Made by a program: the position numbers and the translations under genes. Positions 1 to 13,300 of a DNA stretch of 64,000 nucleotides are shown piece by piece. This DNA comes from Trichoplax sp. H2. Taxonomy: Eukaryota > Placozoa > Uniplacotomia > Trichoplacea. Position 1 is the first letter of the stretch, and the number at the start of each line of letters is the position of its first letter. A model generated the notes under the pieces. The model was given only the letters and a program-made list of their open reading frames with translations. It made no database searches and was not told the origin of the DNA. The stretch covers positions 62,001 to 126,000 of the forward strand of contig NOWV01000016.1 of NCBI GenBank assembly GCA_003344405.1, written 5' to 3'.

Positions 1-50
1 GTTCGTGTCACTCTGAAGGCAACAATCTCATCCTTATTGCTAGTTCGGTA
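1..50. other. Possible exon edge of an off-window gene
   Basis: The first 50 bases are less AT-rich than the next several hundred. They are open on the plus strand up to a candidate donor (GTTCG then gtaacg). They are also open on the minus strand from a candidate acceptor ending TTTATAG. Either could be the edge of an exon of a gene lying to the left. No protein family is recognisable from about 16 codons. Bases 60–619 show no coding signal and are probably the 3' flank of ODAD3. Confidence 0.2.
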
Positions 51-619
51 ACGAGTAATCTATAAATGCCTTTATTGAAATATTTATTATTTTTTAATGT
101 ACATAACTATTTTTGATATCAATGATAGCTGCAGATATACATGCTTGTACGCACAGTCTAGTACACATTTTAATAAACAGTACTTGTTGCTATACCACGT
201 TATATCATTTCAATGACATGTACTGGTAAAAGTTGGAATATTACCTCAAAGAAATTACCTTATTTTACATGCGCTCTTAGGCATTGGTAATAAATATTCT
301 ACACTTACCTACTGCTACATATTCACAAAGATTATTCACTGCTACTATACTATCACTTTATTATGCCCATTGATAAGGTGGCATCTACTAGCTTCTAAAT
401 TAAAGAATTAAAATGAAGCGTCTAGTCTAAGAACATCTCATGATAGATATTAGGATGATACATAACTAAAAGTGTAACTGTGCTGCAATACCTTGATTAA
501 AACTTTTTAACATAATACGTAAATATACTGTATACTTTCTTAATTGATCAGTGGTAATCCTATAAAATAGTAAAACATAAAAATTGCATGCTAGAGCAAG
601 TGATCCGTAGGTGGTAGGT

Positions 620-3231
620 TTACTTCTTCTTCTTCTTAGATCGGATTTTCTTCTTCGTTTTAGAATCAACTATTAATTGCGACTGTCGTTTAAGCGCATC
701 ACGTGTTACAATGTCTTCATCTTCTCCACTATCTTCCTCTTCTGCAATGTCAAGTGAATACAGTTATCATAAGTAACAATATAATTACAGCCCAAAATCA
801 TTAGATATTTTGTTGCACTACTTATAACATGGCACTATGCTATATTAATCGTACGATTGATTGTAACTTCATCTTACCGTCATATACGTCCCCAATGCCG
901 TAATTATTATAAACTACTGGTAGTTTAATACGAGTATTATGTTGCGGTAATTTGTTAACCAGGGTAGAATGATACTGTAAATAAATAATTAAATTTTTGG
1001 TTAATATTTACGAAATCATTGAATTTGTTTACATAATGATTCCTATAGTCGAATTTTAGTACCTCCTCCAGTTCCATTTGCTTTTCGAGTTCCTTCATAT
1101 CTCTTCCATCTAATTCTTCCATCAACTTAAGCAATTTTTGCTCGCATGTGCCCAGTAAATCTAATGTGTACTCATCTGACGTTGGCGAAAGTTGTGCTTG
1201 TGGCACATGCCCTTTAGGAACTTTAATATGGGCTAATTTATCGGCTAAATGTTCTATTCCAGCTTTAACATTAACTAATACGCGAGCAGCACGTTCTTGC
1301 CTAACTTTAGCATCTTGATATCGAGTTTCTTCTGATCCCAGATGAGCTTGAAATTCTTCAAGCATTCTTTCACCGCTCGATAATTTCGCTTCACCACTAT
1401 ATTTCATGGTCTCAAACTCTTCCTGTAACTTTTCCTTTTCTTCCCGCAAGCGAACTAAAGTTTTCTCATTGTTCGATTTGAGCTGTAGTAAATGTTGCTG
1501 AGTATTTCCTTGCGACAAGAATCTTTGAACAACTTCTTTAATGTCAGATACACCAGTGGCATCTTTAATTTTTCGCATTGCATCTTCATAGGTTGTTATT
1601 TTTCGTTCTTGTTCTTCCATATTGACTGTAGGTCTATCTAGGTTACCAATTAAGTCATCCGATTGAAGAGATGCACGTTGTAGCCGTTTCTCAACTTTTT
1701 CGTGCTGACTCTTCTTTTCTTCAGCCTGTTTCTTGTACTTGGCAAGTACGCCCTCGCGATCACGTCGCGCATCATAAGTTGAACTCTCTAGTTTAGATAG
1801 CTCGGACTAAAAATCGATAACAAAAATATAAGCATATATTAATTGATGCTGAACTAAGTATTGCACAATCAGATGTTTGCGTTTACCTTGGCAGAATCTC
1901 GAGCAATTTGAGCATCCCTGTTAGTGGCTTGAAGTTCATCATAATGCATCTTTTGGTGTTTTATTTGTTTCTCTAAGGTGTCAAGTTCATTTGGAAATGT
2001 TTGTCGCTCCTGTTATAACGAATATTAGGGAAATAGATAAATATATGGAATATCTATTGACTACTCTCTTAGTTTATCGAAACATTACCTCTTTCAATTT
2101 TTCAAGAATTAAAATATAAGTTTTATGCATTCGTTGAGATTCAGTGATCTTCAACTCAGCCTTATCTAATCGATTTTCCAACATTCTAAGGGTCTAGAAA
2201 GGCAATAGATTATTATCACTTATATTATAAATTCTTTATTAGTGCATTTGTTGCTAGGGATACAATTTTTATAATGTAGAAGACGTTTTTAGTAAGCTCA
2301 AATGCAAAGCAGCAGATGTTTGCTAAGACTTACTTGTCCCTCAGCTGATTCTCCCAAATCTGTCTTGCTCATTGCAGTATATTCACTCAGCATTTCACCA
2401 AATTTCTTCTGAAGTTCTTCAAGCTCTGATTCTTTCCTTAGTCGTTCAGAATGCATTGCATTATATCTTTTTCTGGTCTCACAAACTTTCTGATCCATTT
2501 TAGATAGGGCAGTCTGATGATTAAAAAATGGAAAGTAGTGAATGAACTAGTATTTGCCGTATAAGAACTTTAAGGAAAGTAAGATTAATGGTACTATCAT
2601 ATTTAAGTAACATTAGTATTACCTTAGATGCCATTCCTTTCGTTGCTAATCGTACTTCCTTACGATCAGAAAATGCTTGTTCGACGACCCTTTCATCACC
2701 CTAAATTAAAAGTAAAAATATAATGCTTTTAATATAGATTTTACTTTATCAGAATATATGGCAGGAAAAATTTATGAGCTTACGGCTAATTTCTTCGCTA
2801 ATTCGAGTCGTAGCTCTCTATTATTGCGTCTTAGCTTTGAAACAATTTCCTTGTTCTTTTTCATAGTCCATTGCGAACTTTCGTAATAAGCTTTGCGATC
2901 GCCATCTATTAATTACGACAGATATAGATGAACTCTGAATGTCATAGACTCACAGTGCAGATAATTATCGATTGATGATATTACAAATTTATTCGATTGA
3001 TAATGAACTATCCTGGCAACAGTCTTATTTGCTGTACATCATGTATAGTACATCAACTGAAACTAGCTATCATCCGACTAATCCATAATCTAAGTAATCA
3101 GTGATAATGAAAAATGAAATCTTTGAAATATTGATATACGGTACAGGATTAGACGATACTAATATCAAAAGTAGCTTACCCAAAAGGGAGATCTTCCTTT
3201 TCAGTTCTTCAATTTCGTCTGTCACTGTCAT
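620..3231 (-). CDS. ODAD3: Outer dynein arm docking complex subunit 3 (CCDC151)
   Basis: Intron-rich coiled-coil gene read in about eight exons on the minus strand. The start ATG (3229–3231) opens with MTVTDEIEELKRKISLL. The next exon gives DGDRKAYYESSQWTMKK, the hallmark N-terminal block of CCDC151. The long exon at about 1075–1800 carries KIKDATG, QRFLSQGNT, EKTLVRLREEKEKLQEE and MKYSGEA, all in the order seen in vertebrate ODAD3. An exon at about 893–955 reads LPQHNTRIKLPVV (human: LPEYNTRIALPLA). The last exon has an acidic stretch, then DIVTRDALKRQSQL and a lysine-rich tail ending in a TAA at 620. In the family, ODAD3 helps anchor outer dynein arms to axonemal doublets. Nearly the whole protein is heptad coiled coil. 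The 221-codon ORF across 955–1620 overruns the true donor after MELEE. Upstream non-conserved N-terminal exons cannot be excluded. It is divergent from TXNL4B. Confidence 0.9.
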
Positions 3232-3999
3232 TGTAGCAGTTTAATATGATCTTCTGAATGGAAATGGGTAAGATCTTCAATTGGCTATTTTGATATTTTT
3301 TATTTATCCTTGATCTATCTTCAATAATATAATCTACAGCCCACCTTCTTTCAAATTTTTAACTATGACTGTCAAGACTGGAATAAGATCCTGGATTATC
3401 AGCGTAAGTATAAGCCTGTTTTGTTTTTTGATATCAACTTTAATACTAAAATAAAGCGGACACACACTGCATAGGCTGCAGTATTTATGATTGTTGGCTT
3501 GATAGGTTACCTTGGTAACCAAAGATATTGACAATGCGCAGTGTATCTATACTACTATATAGCACTATGCTTACTGCAACGTTAACAGTAATTAGGGTGT
3601 AATTACTTTGCTGTAGAAGTGAAAAGAAAACTTGTATGAATTGCTGCATGTACAGTACTAGTAGTACAGTATAATACAGTACTGTACTGTACAGTACAGT
3701 ATTCATTACAGTATTTAGCCAAACTCATATTGTACCGTACGAATACAGTACATTGTACACTGGACTCGTACCTGCGCACTGAGCTCGCTTGGCATGATTT
3801 GGCCTTCTCGATCCAGAATGAGGGATTCCGGATACCTTGATCAATTGTAAATAGTCGTAGTTTGCATTATTGAGATTCAATCTTATAGAGATTCACTGTT
3901 CCCTTTCAGTTCGTCATTGAATAGTATATCATAAAGTGCCATACTATCATTCTTTCTTGTATCGATTTATATCAAGGACGAATTGGTAAATTAGACAGG
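3232..3999. promoter_or_regulatory. Bidirectional promoter region, ODAD3/TXNL4B
   Basis: A gap of about 770 bp separates two divergent starts and must hold both promoters. At 3655–3720 it contains a dense run of GTAC units (tacagtactagtagtacagt, then tactgtactgtacagtacag), with more at 3735–3770 (gtaccgtacg, gtacattgtacac). No TATA box stands out. ORFs here (3334–3534 and 3485–3706, minus) look like chance openings over the repeat. Confidence 0.5.
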
Positions 4000-5091
4000 A
4001 TGAGTTTTTTACTATCTAAATTACAAAGCAAGAAAGAAGTAGATCATGCAATAAGATCGACAACGGAAAAGGTCTTGGTTTTAAGGTTCGGGCATGAAAC
4101 AGATATGGTCTGCATGCAATTAGATGATATTGTAAGTATAAGGATGATCTTTTTTATCTAGACTTTACTATAAGTCGATTTATAAATTGATTTGATCATC
4201 ATGATGCTACCCAAGCCTTAACGTCATAATAATAGATTAACGCGAGAGTCATTATGAATGAAATGCGATAACATTTTTGTGGCATTCCTATTAAATCATA
4301 ATACTGTGCATGTTTTGCATAAAGCTTGAATACTATCATACCCACTAGGCCAATATTCTCTTCTAATTCTGAGAATAAATATAAAAGATTCGCTTTATTC
4401 TGTTTGCGTAATACTAGCTGTAGTGTCGTAAAGCATAAGAAAACTTTGGATCTTGTTGTTTAACTCACGTACACTTTTATCGACTAGTTAATGAAAACTC
4501 AAGAGAGGTTGGCTAAAATGGCAACGATATACACTATTGATGCAGATACTGTGCCCATATATATCAAATATTTCGATATTACAATTTTACCAGCCACGGT
4601 ATTCTTTTTCAATGCTCAACACATGAAAGTTGATTTCGGGTAAGTGTAATTGTAATGGAGTAAAAGTACAAGTATATGCTATGCTATCATAAACCTCTTC
4701 TAGTATGCGTATTGATGAAATTATCAGGCTTCTGATAATCACGCGTGATTTTGCGTTCAAATAGAGCGTACATATTGCGATTCCTTCAGTAATCTAGTAC
4801 AGTATCGTACTATACTCATTCAATAAGTGACTTTGTATGTCCATAGAATGTGTTAGGTATATACGCTTATATATCTATTAATTATCGTTAATCGAGTGTT
4901 TTTCTATAAATGTCTCCTTTTCTAGAACTGCCGATCATACAAAATTTATCGGTAGTTTTAAAACTAAGCAAAATTTCATTGACCTGATCGAAGTTATATA
5001 CCGTGGCGCTATGAGAGGAAAATATATTGTAACTAGCCCGATCGATCCTCAAGATATACCAAAATTTGACTTACTATATAAAGGATACTAG
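4000..5091 (+). CDS. TXNL4B: Thioredoxin-like protein 4B (Dim1-like, DLP)
   Basis: Three exons: 4000–4131, about 4488–4638 and about 4926–5091. Exon 1 reads [18 protein letters not shown] and later KVLVLRFG; exon 2 holds [20 protein letters not shown]; exon 3 holds [20 protein letters not shown], then YRGAMRGK, ending LLYKGY and TAG. Length (about 149 aa) and residues match vertebrate TXNL4B almost throughout, so it is the 4B rather than the 4A (U5-15K) paralogue. The fold is thioredoxin-like, but the redox CxxC is absent, as in the family. TXNL4B binds PRPF6 and acts in pre-mRNA splicing and G2 progression in the nucleus (family knowledge). The intron 1 boundary [15 protein letters not shown] also lines up with human (DDILSKTSSDLSKMA). 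Confidence 0.96.
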
Positions 5092-6503
5092 AAGCACCGG
5101 CAAATAAAGCGAATATATTTATAGTACGGAATTCACCTTGATTTATCTTCATGTACAGGACAATAAACTAAAAACTTTAGAAAATATAATAAATCCCTAT
5201 ACTGTATATTCTACGTGTCTCTGTACATAATGTATATAATTTATTGTATGATTTACAATGCAGTGCAAAGAAACTGTCACATTTACCGAATATTCTGTTT
5301 TATATATTACCGCCTTTATTCCCAATTACATGTATTGAGGTTGTTGGATAGGTAAAACTAGCCGAATCTACTACCTCTTAGTCATAACTTCTATTGGAAA
5401 AACTTCTTCTCGTCAAAGGGCGTATAAAAATCTCTCGATACTTAAGTATTTTATCAATCAATTTTGACCGGTACAACTAGGGGCAAACATGTAAATTTAT
5501 GTATCAAGGTTTAATATGCATCAATCAGTCTCACATTGCTATTATCTATCACATATTTGTTTGTAAATGCACGTTGTACTTCTACTACATTTGTTCTGTT
5601 TAAACTGTTGGAAATAAAATCTAATTCCTCTATATTACTAACTTACTTCAAGCTCTAATATCGTATATTAAAAAGTTGTTTTAAAAAAAATGAATTTCCA
5701 ATTGAACCCTAAGCCTTCCTATTTAGTTAGCTAATTTAAAATTTTACAGAAATATGAATTTAATAAAATTCTTACTAAGTTAATATACATTTTACTGGAA
5801 TCATATTCAATAGACTCCGGATATTGAACTCTTTTTGACTTTTTATTCGGTTGTATTATTCTTCATTAATTTCCTATCCATAATGTGGATAGCTTCTTCA
5901 TGGTTATTTTTTTAACTGAATTTAAAGCTTGCATTTTGACAAATGTTTACATAGAAGTACCGATCCGGTTTGCTTAAACAGATATTTTTACAACTGTATT
6001 TGTTAGAGCAATGTCTTACACAAGTATCACTCTAATTTTTAAATAGCGTTATCTCCCAATTATTGGATAATGATCATTAACAAAGAATGATAGATCGGGT
6101 TGAATGTACACTATACGTAGTCGTAATGCAGAAGAAGTCCTTATAATTTACAATCGTCCAAATTTACTGCTTTTAACGCTCGGCATTACGTTGGCACTAC
6201 ATTGCGTCAAGAAAATTGCTATATATCACCTCCATTAGGATTAGTTATACTTATTGCAATATAGATTTGCCAATATTTTTGAGCAAGATCAAATAAACAC
6301 AGCTTTATACACTTTCCATTCCATTGAAATTATTCGAGATTCGTAGCATAAAGTGCAACGATACCAGCAATGTTATAAATTTTTAAGTAATACTTAATAC
6401 CAGTTTTCCTTCGTAGCTAATTAGCATGATATTAGTTCCTATATACGTGTACATATATATGTATATATATTTATATGTAACATAGAGCCAAGAATCTAAC
6501 GTT
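5092..6503. other. Intergenic, TXNL4B to ABHD16
   Basis: AT-rich sequence between the 3' ends of two convergent genes. It includes candidate poly(A) signals near both (aataaa around 5162 on plus). No exon, RNA gene or repeat is recognised. Confidence 0.5.
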
Positions 6504-9500
6504 TTATGGTTCATGAAACCAAGGTAGTTGAAAGTGTGTTGGTGGAAGCGGCTGACAATGTACTGCTTCAAAATCAATGACATATTTCGTAACCTAATAT
6601 GGGTAATACAATGTAGAGGATTTAGACTCTTAAAAATATATAATATCATATCTGTTATAAAAATTTCTACTAACTAAAAATAAAAGTATTTGAATTTTTG
6701 ATCCAAACTCCAAATCTTTTCCTTAAATAAGTAAATAATACAGGTTGAATAATAGTACAATTAAAGTAAAGTAATGTAATAGTAAATTGTAATAAATACG
6801 TTACCTATTTCCATCGGAAATTGAATTCCATGTTTAATTACGTACTGATCCATGTAAGTCTCAGCACGGATATCCTTCTCAAAATTAAGACTATCCCATA
6901 CAGCTCCTACAAGAGATAGATCGGAATAATATCATTACATCAATTTAGCACGTCGACACCATAAATCAGATAGTTGCAAAATCCAAACAGGATAGATAAA
7001 GTCGCTTACTTCTGCCTTCTTTGTCATCAGCCGAGAGCCAGGCACGAATAATTGGCATGCTCTCATCATCAAACAAATAGGGATACCTAAAATTGGATTC
7101 AATTAAGCGTATAGTGCCTTCATTCTTTAATGTGATGAAGATAAAACGTTACTACCGCGAACCTCGACATTAGCAATTGTATGGCTAAGTCGTTTCCTCT
7201 ATTTGTTCGAATGTCCCCAGGTCTGGTTGAGAGGGATACTAGATTAGATTGTACAGAGTACTTGATAAATTAAATTTAACCATAGTCTACTTACACAATA
7301 GAAACTATTTCATCGCGTAAGCGTCTTATAAATAGCACAGGCCCGTGATACCTTTCAAATTGTAACCATCAAACGTCATAATTAATATTGCAAGCTCGAA
7401 TTATATCGAATACATGCATCAATTTAGTCATACTCTGATAACTGTTCGGCAATATTCAAATTTAGATAGTCCGTAACTGTTGACTTCGTTAAATTGCCTT
7501 AATAAGAAATAATAATAGCATTTAAGGATATTACTATATCGAGTGAAATTTGTTCGAAAAATTAACTAACAGAGACTTTCGGGCATTCTGTCGACTGCTA
7601 ATGGAATCAAATGATCAAAGCTGGCGTCTAAGATCTACCATGTAAATATTAAAGGAATTAAAGAAAGCTATTAAAAATTTGCACCCCTTTGCTAAATATG
7701 AAATATTGCACAATATCAAAAGAATACTAACAACTGCTTTTACATTCGGGTATAACATAGCGCCTGCAGAAGCACAATAACCTCCTATGATTAATTATAA
7801 TTTAAAAAAAGTGTAAATAAGCCAGTACTATTTTAAGGCTAAAGAACATGAACGGTAAATGAATCTAATCGTAAATTAAAGAATTTTACCTATCGACCAC
7901 GAATATAATACAATGTTTTTTATCTCAAACTTTAGTGATGACACAGCGTAAGAAATTACAGCATCAATAGCTAATTTTTCAGATTTGGGAAACGGCAAGC
8001 CCTACAAATTAAAAGAGTACCCGTTTATCAAACAGATCCATATCTATAATTGACTTTGTACATTAATATATCACATAATGAAACAAATCATACGATTGCT
8101 GGTAGTTTAGTGTAATTATTCATAAATCTATTAATAACTTTACCGAACTATTGGCAAACCCAGGGTGGTTCCATCCCAAAACGGAATATCCACCTGATTG
8201 AATGACATTAACAACATGAATTAATAAAATTTTTGAATTATTCAAGGATACATTACGTTCTAATGAAAAGAATAGATTTCTCACATGCTAAAGGTGTTTC
8301 CATGCAACCAACTTCGTAATATCCTGCATTACCTTCCGAGCAAATAACCTAAATAGACATGAAATTTTATCGATCGTTAAATACTATTTTTTCATTTACA
8401 AGATCAACGTAATATTAATATTACATACCAAGATTTCACCATTCTCTTCAATACTATTTCGTCTATCCACAAATACAGAGTCAAGATTATTACCGTCAGC
8501 CGTTCGAAGTTTAGCTCTTTTACCACCAAACTAATAATAATTATTATAACCGATTATTAATTATACACTGTAGTGCTTTTCGATACCTGTTTATTGAAGT
8601 ATTGAAAAAGCGTCAGGTTATCATTACAACTTTACAGACCTCTTCAACGAGCTTTCGACGTCCCTCATCAAGATATTCCCCTGTTAACGTTGAGTTATTA
8701 TAAAAATATAAGAGTACAAAAGATATTTTATTGATAACTAATAGCTATGATATCAACAATACCTATGACTGCTTGAAGAAAAGACGTAGACCCAGGAAAA
8801 ACTGCCCTTCGACCGAATAAATGAGCTAAACAATACCTGATAGCATATTCACTACTTAATAATTGAATTTTTAAGTACGAATATGATGTCTAGTACATTT
8901 ACACGTATACGTACAATACTTACTTCGTAATTTCAATAGGATAGTTCTTTACTACAGAACCTGGATTACGACTACCATTTTTATTACTGCACGATTCTGG
9001 AGTTAATTTCGTTTGAGCACTACATAGACCAGAAAGCGTATATAATATAATATATAAAAAAATAAATGGAATTGAATCATTTAAACAATTAATCTAATAT
9101 GAAAAATTAAGAATATACCAAACTTACCCAGTTTTACAGTCAGGCTTATAATAGTCAACAGGCCATGCTTTAAAGTCAAAGTCGTATTGAGCAAGCATAT
9201 TCTGTTTTAAAAATACAACCACAGATTTATAAGTTAAGAAAAACATAAAGTATAAGTTTTCTTATTAATAAGGACACATTCACTCTGACAGGTATACCAG
9301 TCAATGATCGATACTCAAAACACGATTAAAGTAATACCCTAGCTCTTGAACTTGGTTCACTCTTCTCCGATTCTCTCAAGATTTTGATAAATTTGCTGTA
9401 CTCATTATCGTTATAACGTGCTAGGCCTGCCGGTCAACAAATAGATAACGTTATTATTCTGATGCTAGATATTATATATACGAGCAATTGTTCATTGTAA

Positions 9501-10126
9501 TTTCACATCTTATCATAAAAAAAGGCGTCTTGAGATAGTTGATCTAGAACGATATATAAATTTCACATTGACAGACAACATATGTTTTACTACACAGATG
9601 TACTGTAATGCATAGTATTCATTAAGTAGTGATAAATGATGAGTCTCGAATAATGAACTGCTTTTAGCTACAATACCTACCCATAGATCTTTGGTAATTA
9701 TTTACTACTAATGTACAATTTTCTACTTCCTTTTATCATTAGATCTTATTCTTGTGTCATTATAATTGATATATGACCTTAAGGCATTTAGTAGTTATTA
9801 AATACTATAATAAGTGATATGTTCTATTAATTAAGATTAATACTGTATGTTGTAGAATGTAATTATCTAGTTTATGCATTCGATTCAATACCTCTTAATA
9901 AGTATAGCGATGTTAATAAGGTGCCAATTGATCCTAAAGCTTGTTTACTCAAAATCGGTACTAGTACTTGATGAATAGTGTAGTCTAAAATAAGAATTAT
10001 TAAGAAAGCAATTTTCAAGAGGGTTGTTTGTGTATTTTAAATTACAGTTAATCAACGATATAATCTCATATCTTGACTTACCGTTTCGATATAGGTAAAT
10101 GCCAATGAAGGGCAAGTTATAATAGA
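6504..10126 (-). CDS. ABHD16A: ABHD16-type phosphatidylserine lipase (5' end unresolved)
   Basis: About 14 very small exons on the minus strand. From the N-terminal side they give YYNLPFIGIYLYRN (about 10084–10126), LTSLYLLRG (about 9894–9986), EYSKFIKILRESE, then FDFKAWPVDYYKPD. Next come AKLRTADGNNLDSVFVDRR, ICSEGNAGYYEVGC, GYSVLGWNHPGFANSS and IVLYSWSIGG (nucleophile elbow, split by an intron). After that are LDASFDHLIPLA and HGPVLFIRRLRDEI (acid-residue region). The micro-exon 6675–6721 (47 nt) gives GKDLEFGSKIQILLFL. The last exon 6504–6593 encodes IDFEAVHCQPLPPTHFQLPW with the catalytic His block, then TAA. All match ABHD16A/BAT5 in order. The family hydrolyses phosphatidylserine to lyso-PS at ER membranes. 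Exons for the extreme N-terminus were not found between 10.13 and 12 kb. The A versus B paralogue is uncertain; a single ancestral ABHD16 is likely. Confidence 0.9.
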
Positions 10127-12054
10127 CTAAATTTGTTACAAAGGATATCTATAATTGCAATTAGTTACAGTGGTGAGAACTTTAAATTTATTATTTATTT
10201 CTCATATATGAAAGAAGCCATAATCTACAGTAATCCTAGTCTGCATATTTTTACGCACAATTATATTATACAAAAAATTTCGAACTTCTTCGACACAGTA
10301 TGTATATTGCAGATACACTGCAAATATATATATATATACATACTCATCAATATTTTACAAGCCCTGCATACTGGACATATCACATTTCCTTACCAATCTT
10401 AATAGCCTGTTGCAGTGACGCTCAATCGCATTACCGTGATACTTGTTACCCTAGTAAATTATGTCACAAAATCAGTATTAATATTTACCATAGAATCGAG
10501 TTTATCTTATACGCAATTTCGTAAACAAGGTCAAAATAATACACGTTTATAAAAGGACATGAATATGAATCACATCATATACGTTGCATATTAGTCTTAG
10601 GTTTTTATAACGCCCTACATATAAATTGGTATAATTTAATAATAATATACCTAAGAAATGTTCTAAACGGCTGCTAGCAATATTATTTCATTTTGGCTTG
10701 CTATGATTACGTATGCATGCGTATATGCACATAACAGATAGCTAACACTTTAATCATCATAGTATAACAGGATTCTTCAATTCCGGGTGATTATTATTCT
10801 CATCCATTTAAGCGACGCTATACAGTAGATGTTATTCGATGAGACTAAATGATAGTAAATAATTAATTACAATCCGACGAGAATATCACTGCTCTAGTAG
10901 CTGACCGTATTCTATGTATAGTAAGAAATTTGGTAAGATGGTTTAATTTTCATTATATTATAGTAAATGTAAATTGCCAGTAATCAGAGGATCACTAAAT
11001 TATCAATAACTATTGTATGTATACTATCGTCGATCACGAGAAGTGAATTAATTGATTCGTTGTAAGATATAATAATCCTCATTCTGCCGTATGCCGTATA
11101 GTATAATTACGATCTGATGATAACCCCACTTTGCAGTGTAGGTATAAATTCGCATAGAAGACAATCAAAATAAGGACATACAGAGATACCTCTACTAAAT
11201 AGGATAGAATCGTTGGAAGAATTAATTAGAATAAACTTTTGCTATAGTTGTGCAGTACTATTAAGAGATGGAATAAGCACGAGGATATCCAATTTTGATC
11301 ATTGCATCGGTGTCTGAATTGTCAAGAGTAGTGACAATCACTTTACACACAGGCGTTCAGTTGTAGTACGAATACAAGATGCTCTTTGGTTGAATGAAGA
11401 GATTATCTGGATGGACTGCTCGTTGCTATCGTTAGACTGATGAATATCGCTCGATCATTTGTGAGATTCTTGATAACAATGGCTGTCATTTCCAACACAT
11501 TGATACTAGTGTATCGAGAGTTGATAATATATTATTCTTGAATTGAATGAACATATTGTAGGCGCTTATTAGATTGCTTTATTCGTTCATGGTAGTCAGT
11601 AGAGTCATTACTTTCGATGAGATATGATCATATTGTATTTTCAAGACCGTCGTTGCTAATCTATTCTCTACTTTCGTCGTACAGTACAATTGAATATAAG
11701 AGTAGAAATCCCTTGATCATGTAGAGATGATATTATACAAGTGTAGACAGATTCTAGAAGTGGATGTACTTGTAGTCTATGTGTTATGCACAGGTAGCAC
11801 CTAAATGCAATTTGCAAGCAAAGATTGGACTCTTTAACTGTAGCGTTACTCTAGGATAGGGACTTTTTCATTACCTTTTTATCTTTAGTACCATAAATAT
11901 AGTGCAATTTAGGTCCAAACAAATAATGATGAAAAGCCTGCAATCCAGTAAGTCTGTCTGCCATAGTCTTGAGCCGATATTGCTAATTCTTCGACAATAC
12001 TGGTCAGTAGTTTGGACAAAGTCTCCCCAGAAATTATTCGATTTCCAGAATAAA
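10127..12054. other. Region upstream of ABHD16, no gene resolved
   Basis: The missing first ABHD16 exon(s) and promoter should lie here, but none can be assigned. It holds short (at)n runs (10325–10340). The overlapping ORFs at 10133–10524 are AT-driven and probably chance. Confidence 0.4.
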
Positions 12055-12265
12055 CTACCGTACCGTGCTGTACCTTACTGTGCAACCACGCATACCGTAC
12101 AGTGCAGCATAGGAGTTAAACACTGTACGACATCGAGTTTTATGCGTTTACTACGGTACAGTACGCCAACTCCCTTCTGGGCCAACATACAGTACAGTAC
12201 AGTACTGTACAGTAGATTTCAGTGTACAGTACAGTACTCCCGAAAGTTGCTAGTACTGTACACTG
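12055..12265. repeat. GTAC-unit cluster
   Basis: Dense GTAC units: taccgtgctgtacc at 12060, acagtacagtacagtactgt at about 12190, tgtacagtacagtactccc at about 12222. Direct and inverted copies alternate, so the strand can fold on itself. The 171-codon ORF at 11902–12417 runs through this and the next repeat, and is repeat-driven. Confidence 0.7.
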
Positions 12266-12270
12266 TAGGA

Positions 12271-12715
12271 CTTTTTGCAGTTCTTACTGCACTCGGATAC
12301 TGCAATAACATTTTCTACGTAGGAAAGGGCAGTGAAAAGTATTTCTCTCTCAATGACAGCTTAGCGCTTTCTGGAAATGAAAGTATATTGTGTCATTTTA
12401 TACCATTTTATACGTAGGGAAAGGCAGTGAAAAGTAGTTCTCTCTCAATGACAGCTTAGCGCTTTCTGGAAATGAAAGTATATTGTGTCATTTTATACCA
12501 TTTTATACGTAGGGAAAGGCAGTGAAAAGTAGTTCTCTCTCAATGACAGCTTAGCGCTTTCTGGAAATGAAAGTATATACTTCTGCAGTTGTTACTGCAG
12601 TCGGATACTGTGTCATTTTATACCATTTTATACGTAGGGAAGGGCAATGAGAAGTATTTCTCTCTCAATGACAGCTTAGCGCTTTCTGGAAATGAAAGTT
12701 ATCTATTTCGATCAC
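12271..12715. repeat. 95-bp minisatellite, four copies
   Basis: Copies begin at the tacgtagg motif at 12316, 12411, 12506 and 12631. Each contains tctctcaatgacagcttagc, followed by gctttctggaaatgaaagt. The period is 95 bp. The last step is 125 bp because about 30 bp (ttctgcagttgttactgcag then tcggatactg) is inserted. That segment also occurs just before copy 1 (12272–12303), which suggests the array expanded by unequal exchange including its flank. Confidence 0.9.
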
Positions 12716-12940
12716 ATATAGAACGAAAATGTTAGGGTTGGGGACTTAGGGTACTGTATGTTAGCCCCGCAATTTCATCATCTTCTTAGTCTATTGTACG
12801 CTCTTCTACTGTAGTATATTCCTGTACTGTATGTACATTGAGTGTACAAGTCTCCCTTTTTATGTCGTTGTTTTGTTGCCGTAGTACAGTACATTCGCGA
12901 TCAATTTAGAGTCATTAAATGGAGTAAAATGTAACACGAA

Positions 12941-13300
12941 ACCGATAAAACCCGATCGAATGATTCATTTTTGAACCCGAAATGAGTGCAATTGCTATAC
13001 TATTCAAACACTTACTGTATCACTCTAGAAATTCTTAATCCGAATCCCCCCTCGAGTCGGCTTCAAGTCGGGTACCGATAAAACCCGATTAAATTATTCA
13101 TTTTTGAACCCGAAATGAGTGTAATTGCTATATTATACAAACACTTACTCTATCACTCTAGAAATTCTTAACCCGAATCCCCCTCGAGTCAGGTTCAAGT
13201 CGGGTACCGATAAAACCCGATCAAATTATTGATTTTTGAACCGAATCTCCCCTCAAGTCGGCTTCAAGTCGGGTTTCGGGTTGACTTGGAAGGATACCGA
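12941..13300. repeat. About 132-bp tandem repeat, 2.6 copies
   Basis: Copies start at accgataaaacccgat at 12941, 13074 and 13206 (periods 133 and 132). Each has catttttgaacccgaaatga, then cactctagaaattcttaa, then ctcgagtcggcttcaagtcg. The third copy is missing its central part. It is rich in acccga/tcgggt inverted words, which gives hairpin potential. No coding capacity is seen. Confidence 0.9.

Noticed and set aside
11902-12417. 171-codon plus ORF
   Set aside because: It crosses the GTAC cluster and the first unit of the 95-bp array; no family resemblance and no splice support.
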